From the NCBI RefSeq assembly GCF_003932845.1, contig NZ_RQZH01000020.1, positions 1 through 49,519 of the forward strand: 49,519 bases of DNA. Direction: 5' to 3'. Shown here in pieces: positions 14,451 to 21,916 of the stretch (the first letter of the stretch is position 1; each line of letters opens with the position of its first letter). The DNA is from Prevotella sp. OH937_COT-195 (lineage in GTDB: Bacteria > Bacteroidota > Bacteroidia > Bacteroidales > Bacteroidaceae). The notes under the pieces are model-generated. The model was not told the DNA's origin, ran no database searches, and worked only from the letters and a program-made list of their open reading frames with translations. The translations under genes were made by a program, and so were the position numbers.

Positions 14451-16205
14451 ATGTATATGGAAAAAAACATGGAACTTATTGCTCAATGTGAAAATGAAGC
14501 AAAGAAATGGCTGTCTCCTTCTTTCGATGAGAAGACACGCAAAGAAGTTCAGGCAATGCTTGATAACACAGATAAAACAGAACTCATTGATAGTTTTTAT
14601 CGTTCATTGGAATTTGGTACCGGCGGACTTCGAGGAATAATGGGCGCAGGAAGCAATCGTATGAACAAATATATAGTTGGTATGGCTACTCAGGGTTTTG
14701 CCAATTACATAATAAAGGCTTTCCCTAATCGCAAAGACTTATCGGTTGTTGTTGGACATGACAGTCGCAATAATGGTCGTCTTTTTGCGGAGACTGTGGC
14801 AAACATATTTTCTGCAAACGGGATAAAAGTTTTCCTTTTTGAAAGTCTTCGTCCCACACCTGAGATTTCATTTGCAATCAGGCACTTGGGAGCACAAGCA
14901 GGAGTAAATGTTACGGCATCTCACAATCCAAAAGAATATAACGGATACAAGGCTTATTGGGAGGATGGCTCACAAGTACTCTCACCACATGACAAAGGCA
15001 TTATCGATGAGGTAAACAAGGTTGATATAGACGATGTCAAGTTTGAACCAAACAAAAAACTCATCGAAATAATAGGTGGAGAGATGGACTGGGATTATTT
15101 GCAGGCCGTCAAAGAAGCCATGGTAGATCAAGAGGTTATATTAAGAAATAAAGATCTGAAAATTGTTTATTCTCCAATGCATGGAGCCGGACGTGTCATA
15201 ATACCCGAGGCTTTACGTTCGTGGGGATTCCAAAATATACATGTGGTACCGGAACAGATGGTCATAGACGGAAATTTCTCAACAGTTGTTTCTCCCAACC
15301 CCGAGAATCCCGAAGCCATGACTTTGGGAATGAAACTTGGTTCAGAGCTCAATGCCGACCTCGTAATAGCAAGCGATCCTGACGCAGACAGACTTGCCAT
15401 AGTGTGCCGCAATGACAAAGGCGAATGGGAAATACTTAACGGCAACCAGACATGTATGATGTTTTTCTGGTATATTATTGCCAATAAGAAGAAAATGGGG
15501 CAACTGAAAGGAAACGAGTTCATGGTAAAGACCATCGTTACTACAGAAGTCATAAGGAGAATCGCTGACAAGAATGAAGTAGAATTAAAGGACTGCTACA
15601 CCGGTTTCAAATGGATTGCCAACGAAATACGTACCAATGAAAGTTCGAAGAAATATATCGGAGGCGGAGAGGAAAGTTTCGGTTTCCTACCATTCGACAA
15701 GGTACGTGACAAGGATGCACCTGCAAGTATTTGTCTTATCTGTGAGATTGCAGCGTGGGCAAAAGATAACGGCATGACACTATACGACCTGCTGATGAAG
15801 ATATACCTCGAATACGGCTTCTCGAAAGAAGTGACGATAAATGTGGTTAAGACAGGAAAGAGCGGTGCCGATGAGATTAAAGCTATGATGGAAAATTTCC
15901 GCAACAATCCACCCAAGCAGCTTGGTGGTTCCAATGTTCTCATAACAAAAGATTACAAATTGCTTGAGCAGACAAATGCCGATGGTTCCAAGTCGAAACT
16001 TGAGATGCCTGATTCGAGCAACGTCCTACAATGGTTCTGCGAAGATGGGACTAAGGTAAGTGTACGTCCCTCCGGTACAGAACCGAAAATAAAATTCTAT
16101 ACAGAGGTTACAGACAACAGCATGAAGTGTGCCGCTTGTTACGAACGTTGCTCAAAAGATGCTGATGTAAAGATTGAAGCACTTAAGAAAGACCTTGGTC
16201 TGTAG
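14451..16205 (+). CDS. Phosphoglucomutase / phosphomannomutase (alpha-D-phosphohexomutase)
   Basis: The enzyme interconverts hexose 1- and 6-phosphates, feeding glycogen, sugar-nucleotide and envelope synthesis. The 584-residue protein has all four domains of the superfamily: FGTGGLRGIMGAG, the active-site serine loop TASHNPKEYNGYK, the Mg-binding DPDADR loop, the sugar-specificity GGEESFG loop, and the phosphate-binding RPSGTEPKIKFY near the C-terminus. The length fits the PgcA/PGM2-like group. A start at residue 3 is also possible. It is monocistronic, with its own promoter and a downstream terminator. Confidence 0.93.
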   Translation: MYMEKNMELIAQCENEAKKWLSPSFDEKTRKEVQAMLDNTDKTELIDSFYRSLEFGTGGLRGIMGAGSNRMNKYIVGMATQGFANYIIKAFPNRKDLSVVVGHDSRNNGRLFAETVANIFSANGIKVFLFESLRPTPEISFAIRHLGAQAGVNVTASHNPKEYNGYKAYWEDGSQVLSPHDKGIIDEVNKVDIDDVKFEPNKKLIEIIGGEMDWDYLQAVKEAMVDQEVILRNKDLKIVYSPMHGAGRVIIPEALRSWGFQNIHVVPEQMVIDGNFSTVVSPNPENPEAMTLGMKLGSELNADLVIASDPDADRLAIVCRNDKGEWEILNGNQTCMMFFWYIIANKKKMGQLKGNEFMVKTIVTTEVIRRIADKNEVELKDCYTGFKWIANEIRTNESSKKYIGGGEESFGFLPFDKVRDKDAPASICLICEIAAWAKDNGMTLYDLLMKIYLEYGFSKEVTINVVKTGKSGADEIKAMMENFRNNPPKQLGGSNVLITKDYKLLEQTNADGSKSKLEMPDSSNVLQWFCEDGTKVSVRPSGTEPKIKFYTEVTDNSMKCAACYERCSKDADVKIEALKKDLGL

Positions 16206-16221
16206 TTTCGATTTAGTACAA

Positions 16222-16254
16222 ATGACGGCATGTCAATAACCGGCATGCTGTCAT
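16222..16254 (+). repeat. Imperfect hairpin downstream of phosphoglucomutase gene
   Basis: ATGACGGCATG and CATGCTGTCAT pair with one mismatch. It precedes the true terminator and lacks a T tail. Confidence 0.4.
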
Positions 16255-16297
16255 AAATAAAAACATTCGAATTATAAAATGTTTTCCATAACAAAAC

Positions 16298-16336
16298 AAA
16301 GGCTGAACTTCTCTTTTTAGTTCAGCCTTTATTTTT
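16298..16336 (+). terminator. Rho-independent terminator of phosphoglucomutase gene
   Basis: A 12-bp perfect stem (16298-16309 with 16319-16330) with a 9-nt loop is followed by ATTTTT. Confidence 0.85.
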
Positions 16337-16440
16337 GTTAATTTGCTTTTGTAATCCCCCCAATAGTCATTATTAAAAATAACGAACTTTCTTTCCGACT
16401 ACTTTACTTGTGTATTGTTTTCTCTGTCACAAATTTTAAG

Positions 16441-16478
16441 ATATTTATTGTGAGGCAATATCACCTCACAATAAATAT
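16441..16478 (-). terminator. Long perfect hairpin downstream of TlpA-like gene
   Basis: A 15-bp perfect inverted repeat (16441-16455 with 16464-16478, 8-nt loop) sits 11 bases after the stop of the minus-strand TlpA-like gene. The T tract that follows on the minus strand is weak (AAAATTT), so it may be a terminator or a stabilising 3' hairpin. Confidence 0.55.
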
Positions 16479-16489
16479 TTCTTCCACAA

Positions 16490-17068
16490 TCATTCGATAT
16501 TTGTTGCCACAAACTCCTCCAATTCTGTTCCTCGGATATCTTCTGCAATAATGTTTCCTTTTTGGTCGATTACAAGAATGTAAGGTATTGACTGCACATT
16601 GTATTTTTGGGCAACCGGACTTTCCCAGCCTTTCAAATCAGATAATTGAGTCCATTTCAAACCTTTTGATTTTACCGTGCCTTTCCAATCCTGTTCGCTA
16701 TCATCAAGTGACACACCTACGATTCCAAGTCCCTTATTTCCATATTTATCGTAGATATTTATCATATTTGGCATTTCTTCCATACAAGGTCTGCACCAAC
16801 TTGCCCAAAAATCAAGAATGGTCAATTTGTTTTTTGACACTTCGCTCATTAAACTGACATTCTTGCCTTCAATGTCATTTAATTTAAAATCAATTGCAAC
16901 CTTTTTATCTACTTCGTTATTATTGTCCTCTGTCAATACGGAATCCTCTTTACTGCCGGTTTGTGATTCTTTTTCCGACTTGTTGGTAGAAGTATTGCAT
17001 GAACCTATTGCAAACACCAATGAGATGAATGCCATAAATATCAAAAGAGTCTTAGAATTTTTCATCAT
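16490..17068 (-). CDS. TlpA/ResA-like thioredoxin lipoprotein
   Basis: A lipoprotein signal ends IGSC (Cys24), followed by a Ser/Glu/Lys-rich linker. The AhpC-TSA/Redoxin domain (residues ~55-190) carries DFWASWCRPCMEE with redox-active Cys92 and Cys95, and a cis-proline region near VQSIPYILV. It is therefore a periplasmic, membrane-anchored thiol-disulfide oxidoreductase. Substrates are unknown. It is the last gene of the thiE-like/prs/tlpA minus-strand run, 31 bases after prs. Confidence 0.88.
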   Translation of the reverse strand: MMKNSKTLLIFMAFISLVFAIGSCNTSTNKSEKESQTGSKEDSVLTEDNNNEVDKKVAIDFKLNDIEGKNVSLMSEVSKNKLTILDFWASWCRPCMEEMPNMINIYDKYGNKGLGIVGVSLDDSEQDWKGTVKSKGLKWTQLSDLKGWESPVAQKYNVQSIPYILVIDQKGNIIAEDIRGTELEEFVATNIE

Positions 17069-17099
17069 AAGTGTTTATATGATATTGAATACTAAAATG

Positions 17100-18038
17100 T
17101 TATATAATATATTGGTCACTTATACTCTTATTCTCGAGAACTCGACGTATTGTTTCTGCAAACATATCTGCCACGCACAACTGTTTAATCTTATTGCAAT
17201 TTTGTGTGTATGGTATTGAATTCGTCATGACGATTTCTTCAATAGAACTATTTTGTACACGTTCGCTTGCCGGTCCGCTCATAACGCAGTGGCTTGCACA
17301 TGCACGCACGCTCTTTGCTCCTGCCTCAATCATTACATCGGCGGCCTTTGTAATAGTACCGGCCGTATCAACCATGTCATCTACAAGAACCACGTTTTTG
17401 TCTTTTACGTCTCCAATAATCTGCATGGTATCAACAACATTAGCTTTGGATCTTGTTTTGTTGCAAAGTACTAACGGACAACTGAGATATTTTGCAAAAG
17501 TATTTGCACGCTTACTGCCACCAACATCCGGAGATGCAATTACAAGATTGTCGAGATTGAGATTTTGCAGATAGGGCAGAAGTACGCCTGAAGCATACAA
17601 GTGGTCAACAGGGACATCAAAGAAGCCTTGAATTTGGTCGGCATGGAGATCCATTGTTATGAGTCGGTCTATACCTGCGGCATTTAACAAGTCTGCCACA
17701 AGTTTTGCCCCGATACTAACACGCGGTTTGTCCTTCCTATCCTGACGTGCCCATCCGAAATACGGAATTACGGCATTGATGCTTTTTGCAGATGCCCTTT
17801 TTGCGGCATCAATCATAAGCAGTAACTCCATGAGGTTGTCCGAGGGTGGGAATGTACTCTGCACGAGAAAGACGTCGCGACCTCTTATCGATTGCTCGTA
17901 AGAAACGGCAAACTCACCATCAGAGAACTTTGTCATGACAAGGTTTCCCAGTTGGCAACCTAAACTTCTACAAATCTTTTCTGCCAGATATTTCGTGTTT
18001 GTACCAGAGAATATCATGAAAGAATTTTGGTCAATCAT
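17100..18038 (-). CDS. prs: Ribose-phosphate pyrophosphokinase
   Basis: Prs makes PRPP from ribose 5-phosphate and ATP for nucleotide, His and Trp synthesis. The 312-residue protein is full length with FSDGEFAVSYEQSIRGRDVFLVQS near the start, ATP-binding YFGWARQDRKDKPR, ITMDLHADQIQGFFDVPVDHLYA and the PRPP loop VVLVDDMVDTAGTI. It lies between the thiE-like and tlpA-like genes on the minus strand, with 43- and 31-base gaps. Confidence 0.96.
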   Translation of the reverse strand: MIDQNSFMIFSGTNTKYLAEKICRSLGCQLGNLVMTKFSDGEFAVSYEQSIRGRDVFLVQSTFPPSDNLMELLLMIDAAKRASAKSINAVIPYFGWARQDRKDKPRVSIGAKLVADLLNAAGIDRLITMDLHADQIQGFFDVPVDHLYASGVLLPYLQNLNLDNLVIASPDVGGSKRANTFAKYLSCPLVLCNKTRSKANVVDTMQIIGDVKDKNVVLVDDMVDTAGTITKAADVMIEAGAKSVRACASHCVMSGPASERVQNSSIEEIVMTNSIPYTQNCNKIKQLCVADMFAETIRRVLENKSISDQYII

Positions 18039-18081
18039 TGATTATTTATTTTGAAGTTAAGTAATGTATTATTATGTTTCT

Positions 18082-18690
18082 TTAATCCACTATTTTTCTT
18101 ATCTTGCAAAAGTGATTTAGCAAATCCTTATAGTCTTGTTGCTGATGTATGTCGAAACGTCTCCATATATCTCCGCAGATGACCACGCCGCCGAACCCCA
18201 TTTGTTTAATTTCTTTCAAATTGTCAATATTTACCCCTCCGAGAGCATATACATGTCTGTCTATCAGTCCTTGTTTACGTGCATCGGCTATTTGTTCAGT
18301 CGTGAAACCTTGTATTTTTTCTTGTTCCGAACTATTACCGAACATATTTTTCAAGAAAACATATTCAGTCCCTTTCTTTGCATCTCTTAATTGTTCAATG
18401 GTATTACAAGTTCTTGAAAATTTGCCTTTATAGCCAAGCGGCGGTTTCGCTTCGGGATTGTCTATGTGAATGCCACGCAGCCCATATTCGTCTTTTAAGT
18501 AGTAATGACCGTGTACCACTATCTTTTTATAATACTCCTCCGGTATAAGTGACAAAAGCCTTTCTGTAAACATGGGCGATGAGTCAGGCTTGTATATATG
18601 AAGAAAATCCATACCTTCTTCGAGAAGATTGGATAATATTTTGTCTTCTTCCACAAAGAATGTGGGCTTGGTCATTAAAATAAGTTTCAT
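18082..18690 (-). CDS. ThiE-like thiamine phosphate synthase family protein
   Basis: The ~202-residue TIM-barrel protein matches the ThiE/TenI superfamily: MKLILMTKPTFF at the start, the strands with HIYKPD, VVHGHYYL and GIHIDN, YVFLKNMFG in place of the usual GP-x-F-x-T-x-TK loop, and the phosphate-binding VYALGGVN and GFGGVVICGDIW segments. No other thi genes are near, and the altered substrate loop leaves the true activity open; several Bacteroidota carry such orphan paralogues. The longer in-frame start at 18753 is rejected because a -7 box (18714-18721) lies within it. Confidence 0.75.
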   Translation of the reverse strand: MKLILMTKPTFFVEEDKILSNLLEEGMDFLHIYKPDSSPMFTERLLSLIPEEYYKKIVVHGHYYLKDEYGLRGIHIDNPEAKPPLGYKGKFSRTCNTIEQLRDAKKGTEYVFLKNMFGNSSEQEKIQGFTTEQIADARKQGLIDRHVYALGGVNIDNLKEIKQMGFGGVVICGDIWRRFDIHQQQDYKDLLNHFCKIRKIVD

Positions 18691-18713
18691 TACAACTTTT
18701 AGATTACGCTCTG

Positions 18714-18721
18714 CAAAGGTA
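18714..18721 (-). promoter_or_regulatory. -7 promoter element for thiE-like/prs/tlpA run
   Basis: TACCTTTG on the minus strand lies 23 bases before ATG 18690 and fixes that start. Confidence 0.55.
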
Positions 18722-18857
18722 TGAAAAAAAAAGCATACAACTACAATTTTCATTGGATTTTATTTTCGCCGATTAAAAAATAGATACAAATCATATTGCA
18801 GATTAAACAATGGGCATTTATTTTATTGTCGAGAAATGATTTTCAATGAAAAAACGC

Positions 18858-18865
18858 TACCTTTG
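18858..18865 (+). promoter_or_regulatory. -7 promoter element for nspC
   Basis: TACCTTTG lies 25 bases before ATG 18891. It is downstream of the in-frame ATG at 18846, so that ATG cannot be the start from this promoter. Confidence 0.55.
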
Positions 18866-18890
18866 CAAACAATTAAGTTTTATTGAAGTG

Positions 18891-20039
18891 ATGAAGATTG
18901 ACAAAATGACATTTGATAACCTTTGCCGTCCTTGCTTCGTCCTCGAGGAAGACAAACTGAGGCGAAATCTGCAACTGATATCCATGGTGGCAAATGAGGC
19001 CGACGTGGAGATAATTCTTGCTTTTAAGGCTTATGCCTTGTGGAAAACTTTCCCGATATTCAAGGAATACATTTCCGCCACAACTGCAAGTTCTCTTTAT
19101 GAAGCGCGCCTCGCCTGCGAAGAGTTCGGCAGTCCGGCTCACGCCTTCTCTCCGGCATATACCGAATATGAAATTGATGAGATGGCAAGATATTCAAGCC
19201 ATCTTACATTCAACTCACTGTCACAACACGAAAGATTATGCGACAGAGCTTTGGCCGCAAACCGGCATATAAGCATCGGCCTGCGGATAAATCCTGAATA
19301 TTCGGAAGTGGGTACACACATATACAACCCCTGTGCTCCGGGAACTCGTTTCGGTGTCACCGCAGAAAAATTGCCCGAAAATCTTCCAAGCACCATCAAA
19401 GGCTTTCACTGTCACTGTCATTGCGAGAGCGGTGCGGATGTGCTCGAACGCACGTTGTGTCACATAGAGGAGAAATTTTCACGATGGTTCAATCGGTTGA
19501 AATGGCTTAATCTCGGCGGAGGACATCTTATGACACGAAGCGATTACGACATACCACACCTTATTGATATATTAAAAGGTCTGCACAACCGGTACCCAAA
19601 CCTAAAGGTTATACTCGAACCGGGCAGTGCGTTTGCATGGCAAACGGGATCACTCGTGTCACAAGTGGTGGATATAGTAGAGGATAAAGGCATACGCACG
19701 GCAATACTGAATGTCAGTTTCACATGTCACATGCCGGACTGTCTCGAAATGCCATATATGCCTGAGGTGCGCGGTGCGGAAATATCCCAATCGAAAACAG
19801 CCTACCGTCTCGGCGGAAATAGTTGCTTGAGCGGTGATTTTATGGGTACATGGAGTTTTGGGCACGAGTTAAAAATTGGTGAGAACGTGATTTTCGAGGA
19901 CATGCTTCACTATACTACGGTAAAGACGTGTATGTTCAACGGAGTTACACATCCGTCAATAGCAATGCTAACCTCGAAAGGTGAACTTGTAACATTGAGA
20001 GATTTCTCATACGAAGACTATAGGGATAGGATGGACTGA
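18891..20039 (+). CDS. nspC: Carboxynorspermidine decarboxylase
   Basis: NspC is a PLP enzyme that decarboxylates carboxy(nor)spermidine in the alternative polyamine pathway used by Bacteroidota. The protein shows PCFVLEEDKLRRNL at the start, the PLP lysine in LAFKAYALW (about residue 46), HCHCESGADVLE, NLGGGH, LEPGSAFAWQTG and the C-terminal LGGNSCLSGDFMGTWSFG that includes the active-site cysteine. Length of ~382 residues is normal. Its partner carboxyspermidine dehydrogenase is not in the window. A later start at the Met six codons downstream is also possible. Confidence 0.93.
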   Translation: MKIDKMTFDNLCRPCFVLEEDKLRRNLQLISMVANEADVEIILAFKAYALWKTFPIFKEYISATTASSLYEARLACEEFGSPAHAFSPAYTEYEIDEMARYSSHLTFNSLSQHERLCDRALAANRHISIGLRINPEYSEVGTHIYNPCAPGTRFGVTAEKLPENLPSTIKGFHCHCHCESGADVLERTLCHIEEKFSRWFNRLKWLNLGGGHLMTRSDYDIPHLIDILKGLHNRYPNLKVILEPGSAFAWQTGSLVSQVVDIVEDKGIRTAILNVSFTCHMPDCLEMPYMPEVRGAEISQSKTAYRLGGNSCLSGDFMGTWSFGHELKIGENVIFEDMLHYTTVKTCMFNGVTHPSIAMLTSKGELVTLRDFSYEDYRDRMD

Positions 20040-20357
20040 CGGTTGTCCAAGGCACTATTGTCACCTCTTGCTTATACGAGAATTTAAAAACCGACAGGCA
20101 TTTAATGAAAATGCAAATTGGGCAGGATTATAAATCAAATTCGCCCAATTTGCAAACCAATATCGCCCATATTACCTTTCAAAACCGCCTGTTTTGCTTT
20201 GCGTATATTTGCCGGCAACATTCATTTGTCTGTTATATGAAATAGAAAGTTTACGTTAATGTTAATACTCTGAATAAAAAATTGCCGTTCTCTTTAATTT
20301 AATTGACTATGCAGAATCTTTAATTGATTGTAGTTTTTAAAAAAACGGCAAAAAAAA
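20040..20357. other. Intergenic region between nspC and tRNA cluster
   Basis: About 320 bases without a credible gene. It holds a 12-bp perfect hairpin (20112-20123 with 20143-20154, TGCAAATTGGGC and its complement, 19-nt loop) that may end or stabilise the nspC transcript although no T tract follows. The remaining sequence is AT-rich and unremarkable up to the tRNA promoter. Confidence 0.5.
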
Positions 20358-20388
20358 TTTGCAGTATTAAAAAAAAGCATTACCTTTG
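20358..20388 (+). promoter_or_regulatory. Promoter of the tRNA cluster
   Basis: TTTG (20358-20361) and TACCTTTG (20381-20388) with a 19-nt spacer lie 42 bases before the first tRNA. Confidence 0.65.
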
Positions 20389-20430
20389 CACCGCATTTAG
20401 AGAAGTGCACTTCCACAAGGGAGTATAAAG

Positions 20431-20506
20431 GCGGAAATAGCTCAGTTGGTAGAGCACAACCTTGCCAAGGTTGGGGTCGCGGGTCCGAGTCCCGTTTTCC
20501 GCTCCA
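20431..20506 (+). tRNA. tRNA-Gly(GCC)
   Basis: A complete cloverleaf with acceptor GCGGAAA/TTTCCGC, D arm GCTCAGTTGGTAGAGC, anticodon loop with GCC and T arm with GGTCCGAGTCC. The mature body ends at 20503 and CCA is encoded (20504-20506). Confidence 0.95.
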
Positions 20507-20532
20507 CATTCTGAATGAGAACACCATCAAAT

Positions 20533-20614
20533 GCCCAGGTGGCGGAATTGGTAGACGCGTACGTTTCAGGTGCGTGTGCCGAAAGGTGTGCAGGTTCGAG
20601 TCCTGTTCTGGGCA
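20533..20614 (+). tRNA. tRNA-Leu(CAG)
   Basis: Class II tRNA with a long variable arm, acceptor GCCCAGG/TCTGGGC with one wobble, anticodon loop TTCAGGT giving CAG, and T loop GTTCGAGTC. CCA is not encoded. Confidence 0.93.
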
Positions 20615-20643
20615 CAGCATTTTCTTCGGAATGCAAATATGTT

Positions 20644-20727
20644 GGAGAGGTGGCGGAATTGGTAGACGCGCTACTTTGAGGGGGTAGTGTCAATCGCGAC
20701 GTGGGAGTTCGAGTCTCCTCCTCTTCA
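20644..20727 (+). tRNA. tRNA-Leu(GAG)
   Basis: Class II tRNA with acceptor GGAGAGG/CCTCTTC, anticodon loop TTGAGGG giving GAG, a long variable arm and T loop GTTCGAGTC. CCA is not encoded. Confidence 0.93.
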
Positions 20728-20743
20728 CACATTTATTCAGGTT

Positions 20744-20816
20744 GCGGAAATAGCTCAGTTGGTAGAGCACAACCTTGCCAAGGTTGGGGTCGCGGGTCCG
20801 AGTCCCGTTTTCCGCT
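20744..20816 (+). tRNA. tRNA-Gly(GCC), second copy
   Basis: The 73-base body is identical to the first Gly tRNA (20431-20503), but the flanks differ and CCA is not encoded here. Confidence 0.95.
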
Positions 20817-20900
20817 CTTTTCACAGATTCGATTCTTCTATTATTGTTTTTGAGATTAAGGAAAGTCGAGTCAAATGTTATTTTAAGAAAAACAAAACAC

Positions 20901-21449
20901 ATGAATCTCTATTTAAGATATTTCGACAAGGAAACATTGGTATCGAATGTTGACGAGGCATTGATTTTTTTGGCCTCAATTCCGGAAATAGGACTGAACG
21001 CCGAGTTGGAAGCAGACTTACGTGATTATGCCGGAAGCGATGTATATTATCCCAAACGTTACAAGGTTCGCCCAAGGGTATATTTCATAGTAATAAAGAC
21101 TGAGGCAGCCACCATGCTTGATTTCAAGCAGAAGAAAGCTTTGCGTTCAAACCCTACAAGCGAGAGAGCTCACCGAGACGTTATCACTCCTTCCATGGCT
21201 CGTCTGAGTGAGATACATGACGGATGGTATGAAAGCAGCATAGATTTCAAGCGTGTTGTACTCGTGCCAACCACGGGTAAGCATGAGTACCGCGATACAC
21301 ATTTCGTTGTGTTCTGTAAGGCAAATTCTGGTCTTGATTGTTACAACCGTATAATAGACCATCTGCAATCGCGTGTTGACGGTCGCAGTCAATTCCCGTC
21401 TGCGAAAGGTAAGAATTTCAAGTTCCGCTATCTTGGCAGGTGGAAATAA
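20901..21449 (+). CDS. Conserved Bacteroidales protein of unknown function
   Basis: The 182-residue product starts MNLYLRYFDKETLVSN, with YYPKRYKVRPRVYFIVIKT, SERAHRDVITPSMARLSEIHDGWY and GKNFKFRYLGRWK further on. It is basic and lacks a signal or membrane segment. It resembles a conserved hypothetical protein seen in Bacteroides and Prevotella, but I know of no function. A longer frame reaching back to 20775 would begin within the second Gly tRNA, so ATG 20901 is taken. It is followed after 35 bases by ssb on the same strand. Confidence 0.75.
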   Translation: MNLYLRYFDKETLVSNVDEALIFLASIPEIGLNAELEADLRDYAGSDVYYPKRYKVRPRVYFIVIKTEAATMLDFKQKKALRSNPTSERAHRDVITPSMARLSEIHDGWYESSIDFKRVVLVPTTGKHEYRDTHFVVFCKANSGLDCYNRIIDHLQSRVDGRSQFPSAKGKNFKFRYLGRWK

Positions 21450-21484
21450 TCTTTGTCTGAATAAATAAAAGGAGGAAAAAGGAC

Positions 21485-21883
21485 ATGAACAAAGTTATGC
21501 TGATAGGGAATGTGGGCAAAGAACCCGAAGTGAGATATTACGACCGCGACCAAGCGTATGCCACTTTGCGCCTTGCTACAAAGGAACGTGGATACACTCT
21601 CCAAAACGGCACGCAAGTTCCGGATCGTACCGATTGGCATACCGTCAGATTGTGGAACAATTTGGCAAAGATTGTCGAAAGATATGTTCACACCGGCGAC
21701 AAGTTGTATATCGAGGGAAGGATAAGATACCTAAGTTATGATGACAAAAAAGGTCAACGCCATTATGTTACAGAAATATATGCAGAAAACCTTGAATTGT
21801 TGTCGCCCAAGCCAACTCCGACATCTTCCGATCGGAATCCCAAAGAAGAAGCAAGCGGGGAAAAAGAACAACAAGAGGAATGA
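21485..21883 (+). CDS. ssb: Single-stranded DNA-binding protein
   Basis: The OB-fold begins MNKVMLIGNVGKEPEVRYY and continues DWHTVRLWNNLAKIVERYVHTGDKLYIEGRI, both canonical. The protein is 132 residues with a short polar, acidic tail (GEKEQQEE) in place of the usual DDDLPF-type end, as in other Bacteroidota Ssb proteins. It lies directly before gldE, a conserved arrangement in this phylum. Confidence 0.95.
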   Translation: MNKVMLIGNVGKEPEVRYYDRDQAYATLRLATKERGYTLQNGTQVPDRTDWHTVRLWNNLAKIVERYVHTGDKLYIEGRIRYLSYDDKKGQRHYVTEIYAENLELLSPKPTPTSSDRNPKEEASGEKEQQEE

Positions 21884-21916
21884 ATACCTTTCTGAAACTT
21901 ATAAGTACTTGAAATC

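Noticed and set aside
20294..20732. Minus-strand ORFs over the tRNA cluster
   Set aside because: These frames are antisense to tRNAs and give the typical spurious tRNA-derived peptides (ending in runs such as STNSATS).
20431..20816. Identical tRNA-Gly copies as attL/attR of an integrated element
   Set aside because: Both copies are complete, lie only ~240 bases apart and enclose just two tRNAs; no integrase is near.
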